A stretch of DNA of 64,000 nt from assembly GCF_003837805.1 (NCBI RefSeq), contig NZ_RQIT01000008.1:205250-269249 (forward strand), in the 5' to 3' direction. How positions within the stretch are numbered: the stretch's first letter is position 1; each line of letters begins with the position of its first letter. Positions 49,380 through 57,142 of this stretch are shown piece by piece. Made by a program: the position numbers and the translations under genes. The notes beneath the pieces were generated by a model. The model saw nothing but the letters and a program-made list of their open reading frames with translations. It was not told the DNA's origin and made no database searches. Source of the stretch: Bradyrhizobium sp. RP6 (GTDB lineage: Bacteria > Pseudomonadota > Alphaproteobacteria > Rhizobiales > Xanthobacteraceae).

Positions 49380-50891
49380 TCACCGGGATGTTGCTGCCGC
49401 CGCCTGCGCCGGTTTCAGCTTCCGCCACACCCACACCATCACAGGCCAGAGCAGCGCGCCGATCGCCATGGCGGCCAGGATGGCGGCGACCGGCCGCTCG
49501 AAGAACGGCAGGACGCTGCCGTCGGACTTGATCAGCGAGGTGACGAAGGCCTGCTCGACCATGGTGCCCATGACGATGCCGAGCACCATCGCGGCGACGG
49601 GATAGCCGTTTGCCTCCATGACGTAGCCGATCACGCCAAAGGCGGCGACGGTGACGACGCCGAACATGTTGTTGCCGATCGCGAACGAGCCGACTGCGCA
49701 GCACAGCATGATGATCGGCATGATGGCGGAGCGCGGCGCCAGCAGGATGTAGGCGGCGACTCGGATCATGGCGATGCCGAGCGGGATCATCAGGATGTTC
49801 GCGATGATGAACATCAGATAGATCGCGTACATGCTCGACGCCTTCTCGGTGAACAGCGTCGGGCCGGGATTGAGCCCCTTCATGTAGAGCACGCCGATCG
49901 CGATCGCGGCGATGGTGTCGCCGGGGATGCCGAACAGCAGCGAGGGCACCCAGCCGGAGGCGATGCTGGCGTTGTTGCTGGCGCCGGCCTCGACCAGCCC
50001 CTCGACATGGCCGGTGCCGAATTTCTCCGGCTCCTTGGAGAAGCGCTTCGACATCGCGTAGGAGACCCAGGCGGCCATGTCTGCGCCGGCGCCGGGCAGC
50101 ACGCCGATGATGATGCCGACGATGTTTCCGCGCGTCATCTGCCAGTGATACAGCTTCGTCAGCTTCCACTGGCCGGCCATGATGCTTCCGAATTTGCGGC
50201 GCGGCAGCGGCGGGGGTTCGGGCGTCAGCATCGCGCGCATCACCTGCGCCACCGCGAACACGCCGACCAGCGCCGGGATCGGCTCGATGCCGCCGAACAG
50301 ATCGGTGAGGCCGAAGGTGAAGCGCGGGACGCCGCCGGGATTCTCGATGCCGATGCAGGCGACGAGCAGGCCGATGAACATGCCCGCGATCGCCTTCACC
50401 GGAGAAGAGCGCGCGACCAAGGTGGCGCACATCAGGCCGAGCAGCGCCAGCCAGAAATATTCGAAGGTGGAGAACGACAGGGCGATCTCGGCGAGCGGGG
50501 GCGCCAGGATCATCAGCGACAGCACGCCGGCGATGCCGCCGACGGCGGAGAACCACACGCCGGCACCCAGCGCGAGCTCGGCCTGGCCCTTGCGCGTCAT
50601 GGCGTAGGCCTCGTCAGCATAGGCGGCGGAAGCGGGCGTGCCGGGGATGCGCAGCAGCGCGCCGGGAATGTCGCCGGAGAAGATCGCCATCGAGGAGGCC
50701 GCGACAATGGTCGCGATCGCCGCGATCGGCGAGAGATAAAAGGTGACCGGGACGAGCAGCGCGGTCGCCATCGTTGCCGACAGGCCCGGCAGCGAGCCGA
50801 TCACGAGGCCATACACGGAGGCCGCGACCATCGCGATGATGACCTCCCAGGTGGAGATCAGCGCGAATGCATCAATCAGGGTCTTCAGCAT
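49380..50891 (-). CDS. tctA: Tripartite tricarboxylate transporter, large permease TctA
   Basis: A 503-residue membrane protein with about 11 helices. The family signature PGLSATMATALLVPVTFYL appears near residues 35-55, and a second copy of this Gly/Pro loop (VLPGAGADMAAWVSYAMSK) lies in the middle. TctA and TctB form the membrane part of a transporter fed by TctC. I start at MLKTLIDAFAL; the frame is open far upstream as a shadow. The start lies four bases after the tctB stop. Confidence 0.93.
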   Translation of the reverse strand: MLKTLIDAFALISTWEVIIAMVAASVYGLVIGSLPGLSATMATALLVPVTFYLSPIAAIATIVAASSMAIFSGDIPGALLRIPGTPASAAYADEAYAMTRKGQAELALGAGVWFSAVGGIAGVLSLMILAPPLAEIALSFSTFEYFWLALLGLMCATLVARSSPVKAIAGMFIGLLVACIGIENPGGVPRFTFGLTDLFGGIEPIPALVGVFAVAQVMRAMLTPEPPPLPRRKFGSIMAGQWKLTKLYHWQMTRGNIVGIIIGVLPGAGADMAAWVSYAMSKRFSKEPEKFGTGHVEGLVEAGASNNASIASGWVPSLLFGIPGDTIAAIAIGVLYMKGLNPGPTLFTEKASSMYAIYLMFIIANILMIPLGIAMIRVAAYILLAPRSAIMPIIMLCCAVGSFAIGNNMFGVVTVAAFGVIGYVMEANGYPVAAMVLGIVMGTMVEQAFVTSLIKSDGSVLPFFERPVAAILAAMAIGALLWPVMVWVWRKLKPAQAAAATSR

Positions 50892-50895
50892 GGGA

Positions 50896-51399
50896 TTACC
50901 AGGGCGCCGGCAACAGGCCGGCGGGCAGCGGCACGCGGAGCAGCTTGCCGAAGATGAGGTGGATGGCGAGAGGCGAGAGCGCCGCGAGCGGCAGGGCCAG
51001 CTTCCACCTGGCCCCGAGCGCGGTCGAGGTGACATAGACCATGATCGCCGCGGTGATGATGAAACCAAGCCGGTCGGCCGCGACGACGTAGAACAGCAGC
51101 AACGCCGGCGGCAGCAGCGCGCGCAGGCCATAGAGCTTGCCTTGGAGTTTTTCTTGCGGCGGCGAGGCAGCTGCCTGGCCGTCCTCGAACGGGACCAGCA
51201 CTTCCTCCTCCTCGAAGGAACGGCCGATGCCGAACACGATCGCGAGCCCGCATAGTGCAAGGCCGCAGCCGATCACCAGCGGAAACACGTTGGGGCCGAC
51301 CGGCTGGCCCGGCACCGGCGGCAGGATCCAGCCGCCATAGGCAGCTGCTGCGCCGAGCACGACGAGAAACGATCCCGTCACGGAGTCGGGAAGACGCAT
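50896..51399 (-). CDS. tctB: Tripartite tricarboxylate transporter, small permease TctB
   Basis: A 167-residue protein with about four membrane helices (for example VTGSFLVVLGAAAAYGGWIL and ALLPPALLLFYVVAADRLGF). TctB proteins have low sequence conservation, so the call leans on topology and position between tctC and tctA. The small acidic loop near residue 62 (EEEEVLVPFEDG) is a local oddity. Confidence 0.85.
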   Translation of the reverse strand: MRLPDSVTGSFLVVLGAAAAYGGWILPPVPGQPVGPNVFPLVIGCGLALCGLAIVFGIGRSFEEEEVLVPFEDGQAAASPPQEKLQGKLYGLRALLPPALLLFYVVAADRLGFIITAAIMVYVTSTALGARWKLALPLAALSPLAIHLIFGKLLRVPLPAGLLPAPW

Positions 51400-51487
51400 G
51401 GGAGGGAGTCCTGTCAGAATTCCGGGAGGTGCGCGCCCTCTCGCCGCGTGAGCTGGGCCAGCGCATGTGCCGAAGGTGCTCGGCCTG

Positions 51488-51602
51488 CATGGTTCGAGAC
51501 GCCCGCTTTTGCAGGCTCCTCACCATGAGGGTCTGGTATCTCGCTGCAAAACGCGACCTCGTCCTGAGGGCCCGCCACGGGCGGGCGTCTCGAAGGATGG
51601 GC
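51488..51602. repeat. Intergenic palindromic repeat between tctC and tctB
   Basis: The left part GGTTCGAGACGCCCGC and the right part GCGGGCGTCTCGAAGG are inverted copies, with CTCACCATGAGG and TCCTGAGG between them. This is a known Bradyrhizobium pattern. The 274-base gap in a transporter operon may cause differential expression of the abundant binding protein and the permeases. Confidence 0.75.
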
Positions 51603-51673
51603 TGCAAGCGAGCTACTCGCCACGTTCTTCTTCACATGCAATAGCCCCGCCGCCAGCGGGAAGAGGTAAAGCA

Positions 51674-52666
51674 TCACGCCTTGCTCAGGCCTGCCGCCTT
51701 CATGGCCTCGCCCATCTGGGCGTCGCCCTTGTCCATGAAGCTGGCGAAGTGAGCGGCATCGCCCCACACGGTGCCGAAGCCGCGATTGCTCATGAAGTCC
51801 TTGTACTCGGCGGAATCGTAAACCTTCTTCAGTGCTGCAGTGAGCTTCGTTGCGATCTCCGGCGGAAGGTTCTTTGGCCCGGCGATGCCGCGCCAGGCGC
51901 CCGTCGCGTAGTCGATGCCCATCGCCTCCTTCAGCGTCGGCACGTCCTTGAAGATCGGGTTGCGGGCCGGCGCCATGATGGCAAGGCTCCTGGCCTTGCC
52001 GGCCTCGATGATGGCGCGCGCCTCCGGCACCGAGCAGGTGGTGAGGTCGAGGCCGCCGGCGGCGAGATCCTGCATCGCCGGGGCCGCGCCGTTCGAGGGC
52101 ACCCACGCGACCTGGTTGGCAGGCAGGCCCATCGCCTGCATCCAGCCGACCAGCGCCAGGTGCCAGATGCCGCCCTGGCCCGTGCCGGAGGCCTTGAACT
52201 TGCCGGGAGGCGCCGCCTTGATCGCATCGGCGAGCTCCTTGACCGTCTTGTAGGGCGAGGAGGAGGAGACCTGGATGCCCGGAGGGTCCTCGTTCATCAG
52301 TGCCAGCGGGGTGTAGCTCTTCGGCGTCAGGTCGGTCAGGCCCTGCCAGTGCATCATCGAGATTTCGACGGTGAGCATGCCGATGGTGTAACCGTCGGGC
52401 TGCGCGGTCGCGATCGCGCTGTGGCCGACTACGCCGGAGCCGCCGGTGCGGTTGACCACGTTGAAGGGCTGACCGAGATCCTTTTCGAGCAGCGCTGCGA
52501 CAATGCGCGCGGTGGCGTCGGTGCCTCCGCCGGCGCCCCAGGGCACGATCACGGTGACAGGCCGGGCCGGATAGGCCTGCGCAAGTGCGGGCTTGAAGCC
52601 GAAGGCGGCGGATGCAGCGACTGCTGCGGTCGAGGCCGCAAAGGTGCGGCGCGAAATCTTGGACAT
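51674..52666 (-). CDS. tctC: Tripartite tricarboxylate transporter substrate-binding protein TctC
   Basis: A 330-residue periplasmic binding protein. It begins with a twin-arginine style signal (SRRTFAASTAAVAA) cleaved near ALAQA. The mature part opens AYPARPVTVIVPWGAGGGTDATARI, the hallmark of this family. Start MSKISRR is chosen over 68 upstream codons of shadow frame. The substrate (a carboxylate) cannot be told. Confidence 0.93.
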   Translation of the reverse strand: MSKISRRTFAASTAAVAASAAFGFKPALAQAYPARPVTVIVPWGAGGGTDATARIVAALLEKDLGQPFNVVNRTGGSGVVGHSAIATAQPDGYTIGMLTVEISMMHWQGLTDLTPKSYTPLALMNEDPPGIQVSSSSPYKTVKELADAIKAAPPGKFKASGTGQGGIWHLALVGWMQAMGLPANQVAWVPSNGAAPAMQDLAAGGLDLTTCSVPEARAIIEAGKARSLAIMAPARNPIFKDVPTLKEAMGIDYATGAWRGIAGPKNLPPEIATKLTAALKKVYDSAEYKDFMSNRGFGTVWGDAAHFASFMDKGDAQMGEAMKAAGLSKA

Positions 52667-52883
52667 TGAATGCCTCCCAGCGGCGCCCGTGATGCCGGGC
52701 GCTCTTGTCAATGGCGGCATTCTAGTCGGCTTTGCAGAGCCGCCGCAAGATAGCGCTACCAACGAGATTGCCGGTTGTGCGAGAAAGTTGGATGGCCATC
52801 GGATGGGCAGTCGGAAACCGGGTGGGTTTTGCCCGCGCGAGCAGCCAACCTCAGCGCGTAGCGAAACCAAGGGGAAGCCACCG

Positions 52884-53363
52884 ATGACCCAAGCCTATTA
52901 CAGCGCCGTGCTGGACCACCCGCTCGACGAAGTCTGGTCGCTGATCCGCGATTTCAACAACTATCCCGCCTATATCGACGGGGTGAGCGAGAGCGTGATC
53001 GAAGACGACAAGCGCGGCGATGAAGTCGGCGCCATCAGACGCTTCTGCTATCTCGGAAACTGGATCCGTCAGCGCCTGGTCGATCACTCGGACAGGCAGC
53101 ACAACCTGACTTATGCCGGCCTCGAAGCGTTGTCGTATCCGCAAGACGACGGAAGCCGGTCGCCAGCGCCGGCGCACTATCAAGGCACCATGCATCTGCG
53201 CCCGATCATCGCGGACGATCGCACCCTCATTGAATGGTCGGTTGCACTCGAGACGGAGCCTGCTGACGCCGATCGCTGGCAGGCTCTGTTCGCGTGCTGG
53301 ATTCCTGATTGGACGGATTCGCTGGCGCGGACACTGGCGCGAGCCCATCCGCGATCCAGCTAG
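52884..53363 (+). CDS. SRPBCC family protein
   Basis: A 159-residue polyketide-cyclase/START-like protein. It opens MTQAYYSAVLDHPLDEVWSL and IRDFNNYPAYIDGV, the typical beta-strand and first helices of the fold, and ends with a long C-terminal helix. AAGGGGAAG precedes the start; 97 upstream codons are not coding-like. These proteins bind hydrophobic ligands; no specific role is visible. Confidence 0.88.
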   Translation: MTQAYYSAVLDHPLDEVWSLIRDFNNYPAYIDGVSESVIEDDKRGDEVGAIRRFCYLGNWIRQRLVDHSDRQHNLTYAGLEALSYPQDDGSRSPAPAHYQGTMHLRPIIADDRTLIEWSVALETEPADADRWQALFACWIPDWTDSLARTLARAHPRSS

Positions 53364-53370
53364 CGATCGT

Positions 53371-54150
53371 TCACTGCTCCTCCGCGTCGCCCTTCGGCCG
53401 CGCGCCGCCGAAGATTCGTGTGCCTTCTGCGCTGAGATACGGCTTCAGCGCCTCCCACGGCACGAATGCAACATACTCGCCCTCGGCGTAGGGACCGACG
53501 GCGTAGGGCGGGTAGTGAAAGGTGAGGCCGGAGCTCTTGCCTGCTTCAGTTGACGGCGCAAGCGTCACCGCGCCGATCTTGAGCAGGCTTGGCTCCACGC
53601 TCTTGAACCATTCGTCGGTCGCGGTCTCGCCGGCATCGCGCTTCTTCTTCTCGGCCTTGAGCGAGGTGATGATGGCCTTCACCATCGCCTTCATGGCCGG
53701 ACCCTTGTCGGCGGTCTCGGTGAAGAACGGGCGGATCGAGATGCGCTTGTTCGCCGCCTTGTCCCACAGGATCGTGTTCACGTCCGAATTAGGATGGGCG
53801 CCGCGTGTGTTCATGTAGTCGTTGCGCAGGACACTGACATAGCGGTCGGCAACCACGGAGCGGATTTCATATTTGCGCTCGAACTCCCAGCCGCCCTCCT
53901 TGAAGAACTGCGGGTCCGCTTTGCGCGCGGCGGCAGCTTCCGCGGCATTCTTATCGAGCCATTTCCTGCCTTCGGCCAGGCCATCCGCCGCCAGCGCCGC
54001 ATCCGCCTTGATCCTGTCGTCGAGGAAAACGCGCGCCTCGATGCTCTTGGTCTTGACGACGGCGTCGGGCTTGGGGTCGGCGGCGAGGGCGGAAAACGCG
54101 CACGTTGCGCTCAGCGCCAGGGCGACGCTCAAACCCGCGATGAATTTCAA
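53371..54150 (-). CDS. Exported DUF3298 (RsiV-like) domain protein
   Basis: A 259-residue protein with a signal peptide (FIAGLSVALALSATCAFSALAAD). The following region resembles the DUF4163/DUF3298 fold found in PdaC and RsiV (for example VVADRYVSVLRNDYMNTRGAHPNSDVN). I take the TTG at 54150 with GCAGGAG nine bases upstream, because no in-frame ATG gives a signal peptide. It is convergent with the SRPBCC gene, seven bases apart. Confidence 0.75.
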   Translation of the reverse strand: MKFIAGLSVALALSATCAFSALAADPKPDAVVKTKSIEARVFLDDRIKADAALAADGLAEGRKWLDKNAAEAAAARKADPQFFKEGGWEFERKYEIRSVVADRYVSVLRNDYMNTRGAHPNSDVNTILWDKAANKRISIRPFFTETADKGPAMKAMVKAIITSLKAEKKKRDAGETATDEWFKSVEPSLLKIGAVTLAPSTEAGKSSGLTFHYPPYAVGPYAEGEYVAFVPWEALKPYLSAEGTRIFGGARPKGDAEEQ

Positions 54151-54172
54151 GGCTAGTGCTCCTGCGTGAGCG

Positions 54173-54463
54173 TCAGAATATTTCAACAATGTCGTCTGCG
54201 CTGTGCGGCGCAAAGCGGGGAGACGTCGAGCGGCGAACGGTTGCCTGTGTCTGCAACCCGGTCGCATCTTCGATGATATTGTCGACATCGATCAGCTTGA
54301 GCAGTGAAAAAGTCGTATCCGGTTCGATCTCGAGCAGAATGTCGATGTCGCTGCCGTAATCTTCGCCGGCCCGCGAGCCGACAATGGCAAGCTTCGAGAC
54401 GCCCTTGCCTTTGATGGCGTCCGCATTTTCGCGTATCGCAGCGATGATCTCGTCACGCGTCAT
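54173..54463 (-). CDS. MNT-type minimal nucleotidyltransferase
   Basis: A 96-residue minimal nucleotidyltransferase. The signature GS-x8-SDIDIL (GSRAGEDYGSDIDILLE) holds the catalytic Asp pair. Such MNT proteins are the antitoxin of HEPN-MNT modules, where they AMPylate the HEPN toxin. No HEPN gene is found next to it on either side. The ATG at 54463 is preferred over a GTG two codons upstream. It lies 34 bases after scpA and may ride in its operon. Confidence 0.82.
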   Translation of the reverse strand: MTRDEIIAAIRENADAIKGKGVSKLAIVGSRAGEDYGSDIDILLEIEPDTTFSLLKLIDVDNIIEDATGLQTQATVRRSTSPRFAPHSADDIVEIF

Positions 54464-54497
54464 GGACACACTTGGCCGGTTGCGGCCAGTCTATCAT

Positions 54498-56654
54498 CTA
54501 CTCGGCTGCCTCGCTATGGCCGAGCCGGGCATTCAGCTTGCGGATCAGCTCCTCGGCCGCTTCCGCGATCACCGTGCCCGGCGGGAAGATGGCCTCGGCG
54601 CCGGCGGCATAGAGCGCGTCGTAATCCTGCGGCGGCACCACGCCGCCGACGATGATCATGATGTCGTCACGGCCCTGCTTCTTCAGCGCGGCCTTCAGCT
54701 CCGGCACGGCGGTGAGGTGGGCGGCAGCGAGCGAGGAGACGCCGAGGATGTGGACGTCGTTCTCGACCGCCTGCCGCGCGGCTTCATCCGCCGTGGCGAA
54801 CAGCGGCCCGATGTCGACGTCGAAGCCGATATCGGCAAAAGCAGACGCAATCACCTTCTGGCCGCGGTCGTGGCCGTCCTGGCCGATCTTGGCGACCAGG
54901 ATGCGCGGGCGGCGGCCTTCCGCCTCCTCGAAAGCATCGATCAGCGCCTGAACCTTCTCGACCTGGTTGCCCATGCTGGACGCCTCCCGCTTGTAGACGC
55001 CGGTGATGGACTTGATCTCGGCGCGGTGCCGGCCGAACACCTTCTCCATCGCGTCCGAGATTTCGCCGACGGTCGCCTTCGCCCGCGCCGCGTCGATGGC
55101 GAGCGCGAGCAGATTGCCGTTGCCTTCGCCGGCAGAGCGCGTCAGCGCGGCAAGCGCGGCATCGACGTCCTTCTGGTTGCGCTCGGCTTTCAGCCGCTTG
55201 AGCTTGTCGATCTGCAAGCGCCGGACGTTGGTATTGTCGACCTTCAGGATCTCGATCCTGTCCTCGTCGGTCGGCTTGTACTTGTTGACGCCGATCACCG
55301 CCTGCTTGCCGGCGTCGATGCGCGCCTGGGTCTTGGCCGAGGCCTCCTCGATGCGCAGTTTTGGCACGCCGGCCTCGATCGCCTTCGCCATTCCGCCGAG
55401 CTCCTCGACCTCCTGAATGTGGCTCCATGCCTTCGCCGCGAGGTCGCGCGTCAGCCGCTCGACGTAGTACGAGCCGCCCCAGGGATCGATGATGCGGGTG
55501 GTGCCGCTCTCCTGCTGCAGGAAGAGCTGGGTGTTGCGCGCGATGCGCGCCGAGAAATCCGTCGGCAGCGCCAGCGCTTCGTCGAGCGCGTTGGTATGCA
55601 GCGACTGGGTGTGGCCTTGAGTTGCCGCCATCGCCTCGACGGTGGTGCGCATCACGTTGTTGAAGACGTCCTGCGCGGTCAGCGACCAGCCCGAGGTCTG
55701 GCTGTGCGTGCGCAGCGACAGCGAGCGCGGGTCCTTCGGGTTGAAGGGCTTGAGCAGCTTCGCCCAGAGCAGGCGCGCGGCGCGCAGCTTGGCGACTTCC
55801 ATGAAGAAGTTCATGCCGATCGCCCAGAAGAACGATAGCCGCGGCGCGAAACGATCGACGTCGAGCCCGGCGGCAAGGCCGGCGCGCAGATATTCGACGC
55901 CGTCGGCGAGCGTGTAGGCGAGTTCGAGGTCCTGCGTCGCGCCGGCCTCCTGCATGTGATAGCCGGAGATCGAGATCGAATTGTACTTCGGCATTTTTTG
56001 CGAGGTGTACGCAAAGATGTCGGAGATGATCCGCATCGAGGGCGCCGGCGGATAGATATAGGTGTTGCGCACCATGAACTCTTTCAGAATATCGTTCTGA
56101 ATCGTTCCTGAGAGCTTCTCCGGCGGCACGCCCTGTTCCTCGGCGGCGGCGACGTAGAGCGCGAGGATCGGCAGCACCGCTCCGTTCATGGTCATGGACA
56201 CGCTCATCTGGTCGAGCGGGATGCCTGCAAACAGCGTGCGCATGTCGTAGATGGAATCGATGGCCACGCCGGCCATGCCGACATCGCCGCCGACGCGCGG
56301 ATGATCGCTGTCATAGCCGCGGTGGGTGGCGAGATCGAACGCGACCGAGAGGCCCTTCTGTCCGGCCGCGAGGTTGCGGCGGTAGAACGCGTTGGAATCC
56401 TCCGCCGTGGAGAAGCCGGCATATTGCCTGACCGTCCAGGGCTGGTTGACATACATGGTCGGATAGGGACCGCGCAGATAGGGCGCGATGCCGGGATAGG
56501 TCTCGAGGAAATCGAGCCCGGCGAGATCAGCCTCGCCATAGGCGGGCTTCACCAGGATGCCCTCGGGCGTGAGCCACGGCTCGGCGCTGCCGGCGGGGGC
56601 GGCTGTGGCGGCTCGCTCGAAAGCGACATCGGCGAAATTGGGAATGCGGCTCAT
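54498..56654 (-). CDS. scpA: Methylmalonyl-CoA mutase large subunit
   Basis: The B12-dependent mutase interconverts methylmalonyl-CoA and succinyl-CoA, feeding propionate-derived carbon to the TCA cycle. The 718-residue chain has the TIM barrel (TMYVNQPWTVRQYAGF, early) and the cobalamin domain with DxHxxG seen as DGHDRG near the C-terminus. I start at MSRIPNFADVAFE; a TTG nine codons upstream is also in frame. It is third in the operon mutA - GFA - mutB. Confidence 0.95.
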   Translation of the reverse strand: MSRIPNFADVAFERAATAAPAGSAEPWLTPEGILVKPAYGEADLAGLDFLETYPGIAPYLRGPYPTMYVNQPWTVRQYAGFSTAEDSNAFYRRNLAAGQKGLSVAFDLATHRGYDSDHPRVGGDVGMAGVAIDSIYDMRTLFAGIPLDQMSVSMTMNGAVLPILALYVAAAEEQGVPPEKLSGTIQNDILKEFMVRNTYIYPPAPSMRIISDIFAYTSQKMPKYNSISISGYHMQEAGATQDLELAYTLADGVEYLRAGLAAGLDVDRFAPRLSFFWAIGMNFFMEVAKLRAARLLWAKLLKPFNPKDPRSLSLRTHSQTSGWSLTAQDVFNNVMRTTVEAMAATQGHTQSLHTNALDEALALPTDFSARIARNTQLFLQQESGTTRIIDPWGGSYYVERLTRDLAAKAWSHIQEVEELGGMAKAIEAGVPKLRIEEASAKTQARIDAGKQAVIGVNKYKPTDEDRIEILKVDNTNVRRLQIDKLKRLKAERNQKDVDAALAALTRSAGEGNGNLLALAIDAARAKATVGEISDAMEKVFGRHRAEIKSITGVYKREASSMGNQVEKVQALIDAFEEAEGRRPRILVAKIGQDGHDRGQKVIASAFADIGFDVDIGPLFATADEAARQAVENDVHILGVSSLAAAHLTAVPELKAALKKQGRDDIMIIVGGVVPPQDYDALYAAGAEAIFPPGTVIAEAAEELIRKLNARLGHSEAAE

Positions 56655-56677
56655 GGTGTCAACCATATCATAGACGC

Positions 56678-57142
56678 TCAATCGTGATCCGGATGCTGAT
56701 GGCTGACGATGGTCGCCATCTTCTCCGGTCCGTAATTCTGCTGCGTGGTCTGGCTCGGCAAGTTGGCGATGCCGACCACCCAGCCGAGGCGGGATTCGGT
56801 GCCGAACTGGCGGGTCGGGATCACCCAGTCGGGGTGGTCGAAGGTGCCGGTCATGATCTCGATCCGGTCGCCGTCAATGCGGCCGAAGCTCAGCGGCGTG
56901 CCACAGGCGGAGCAAAAGCCGCGCTCGGCGATGGTGGAGGAGCGGAAGAACGAGGGTTGCCCCTTGGTCCAGGCGAAGTCCGTCTTGTTGATATCGGCAA
57001 AGGAGGCGAATGGCGCACCGGCTGCCTTCTGGCACATACGGCAGTGGCAGATCGAGACCCTGGTCGGCGCCGTCATGACGGCGAAGCGCACGGCACCGCA
57101 TTGGCAGCCGCCGGTGAGAACGGGTTTGCTGGTGCCGGTCAT
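56678..57142 (-). CDS. GFA family (glutathione-dependent formaldehyde-activating-like) protein
   Basis: A 154-residue zinc-binding protein of the GFA/CENP-V fold. Zinc-ligand cysteines are seen in GGCQCGAV, CHCRMCQK and FCSACGTPLSF. Its start overlaps the mutA stop by four bases and it ends 23 bases before the scpA start, so it is embedded between the two mutase subunit genes. The biochemical role of this family is not clear, and its link to the mutase is an inference. Confidence 0.88.
   Translation of the reverse strand: MTGTSKPVLTGGCQCGAVRFAVMTAPTRVSICHCRMCQKAAGAPFASFADINKTDFAWTKGQPSFFRSSTIAERGFCSACGTPLSFGRIDGDRIEIMTGTFDHPDWVIPTRQFGTESRLGWVVGIANLPSQTTQQNYGPEKMATIVSHQHPDHD

Noticed and set aside
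49071..50957. 628-codon plus-strand frame opposite tctA and meaB
   Set aside because: It spans two well-supported minus-strand genes and has shadow-type composition.
50892..51260. Upstream extension of tctA to 626 codons
   Set aside because: It reads through tctB in another frame; the family N-terminus is at MLKTLIDAF.
51490..51500. GGTTCGAGAC string resembling a tRNA T-arm
   Set aside because: It is part of a palindromic repeat; no acceptor or anticodon stem surrounds it.
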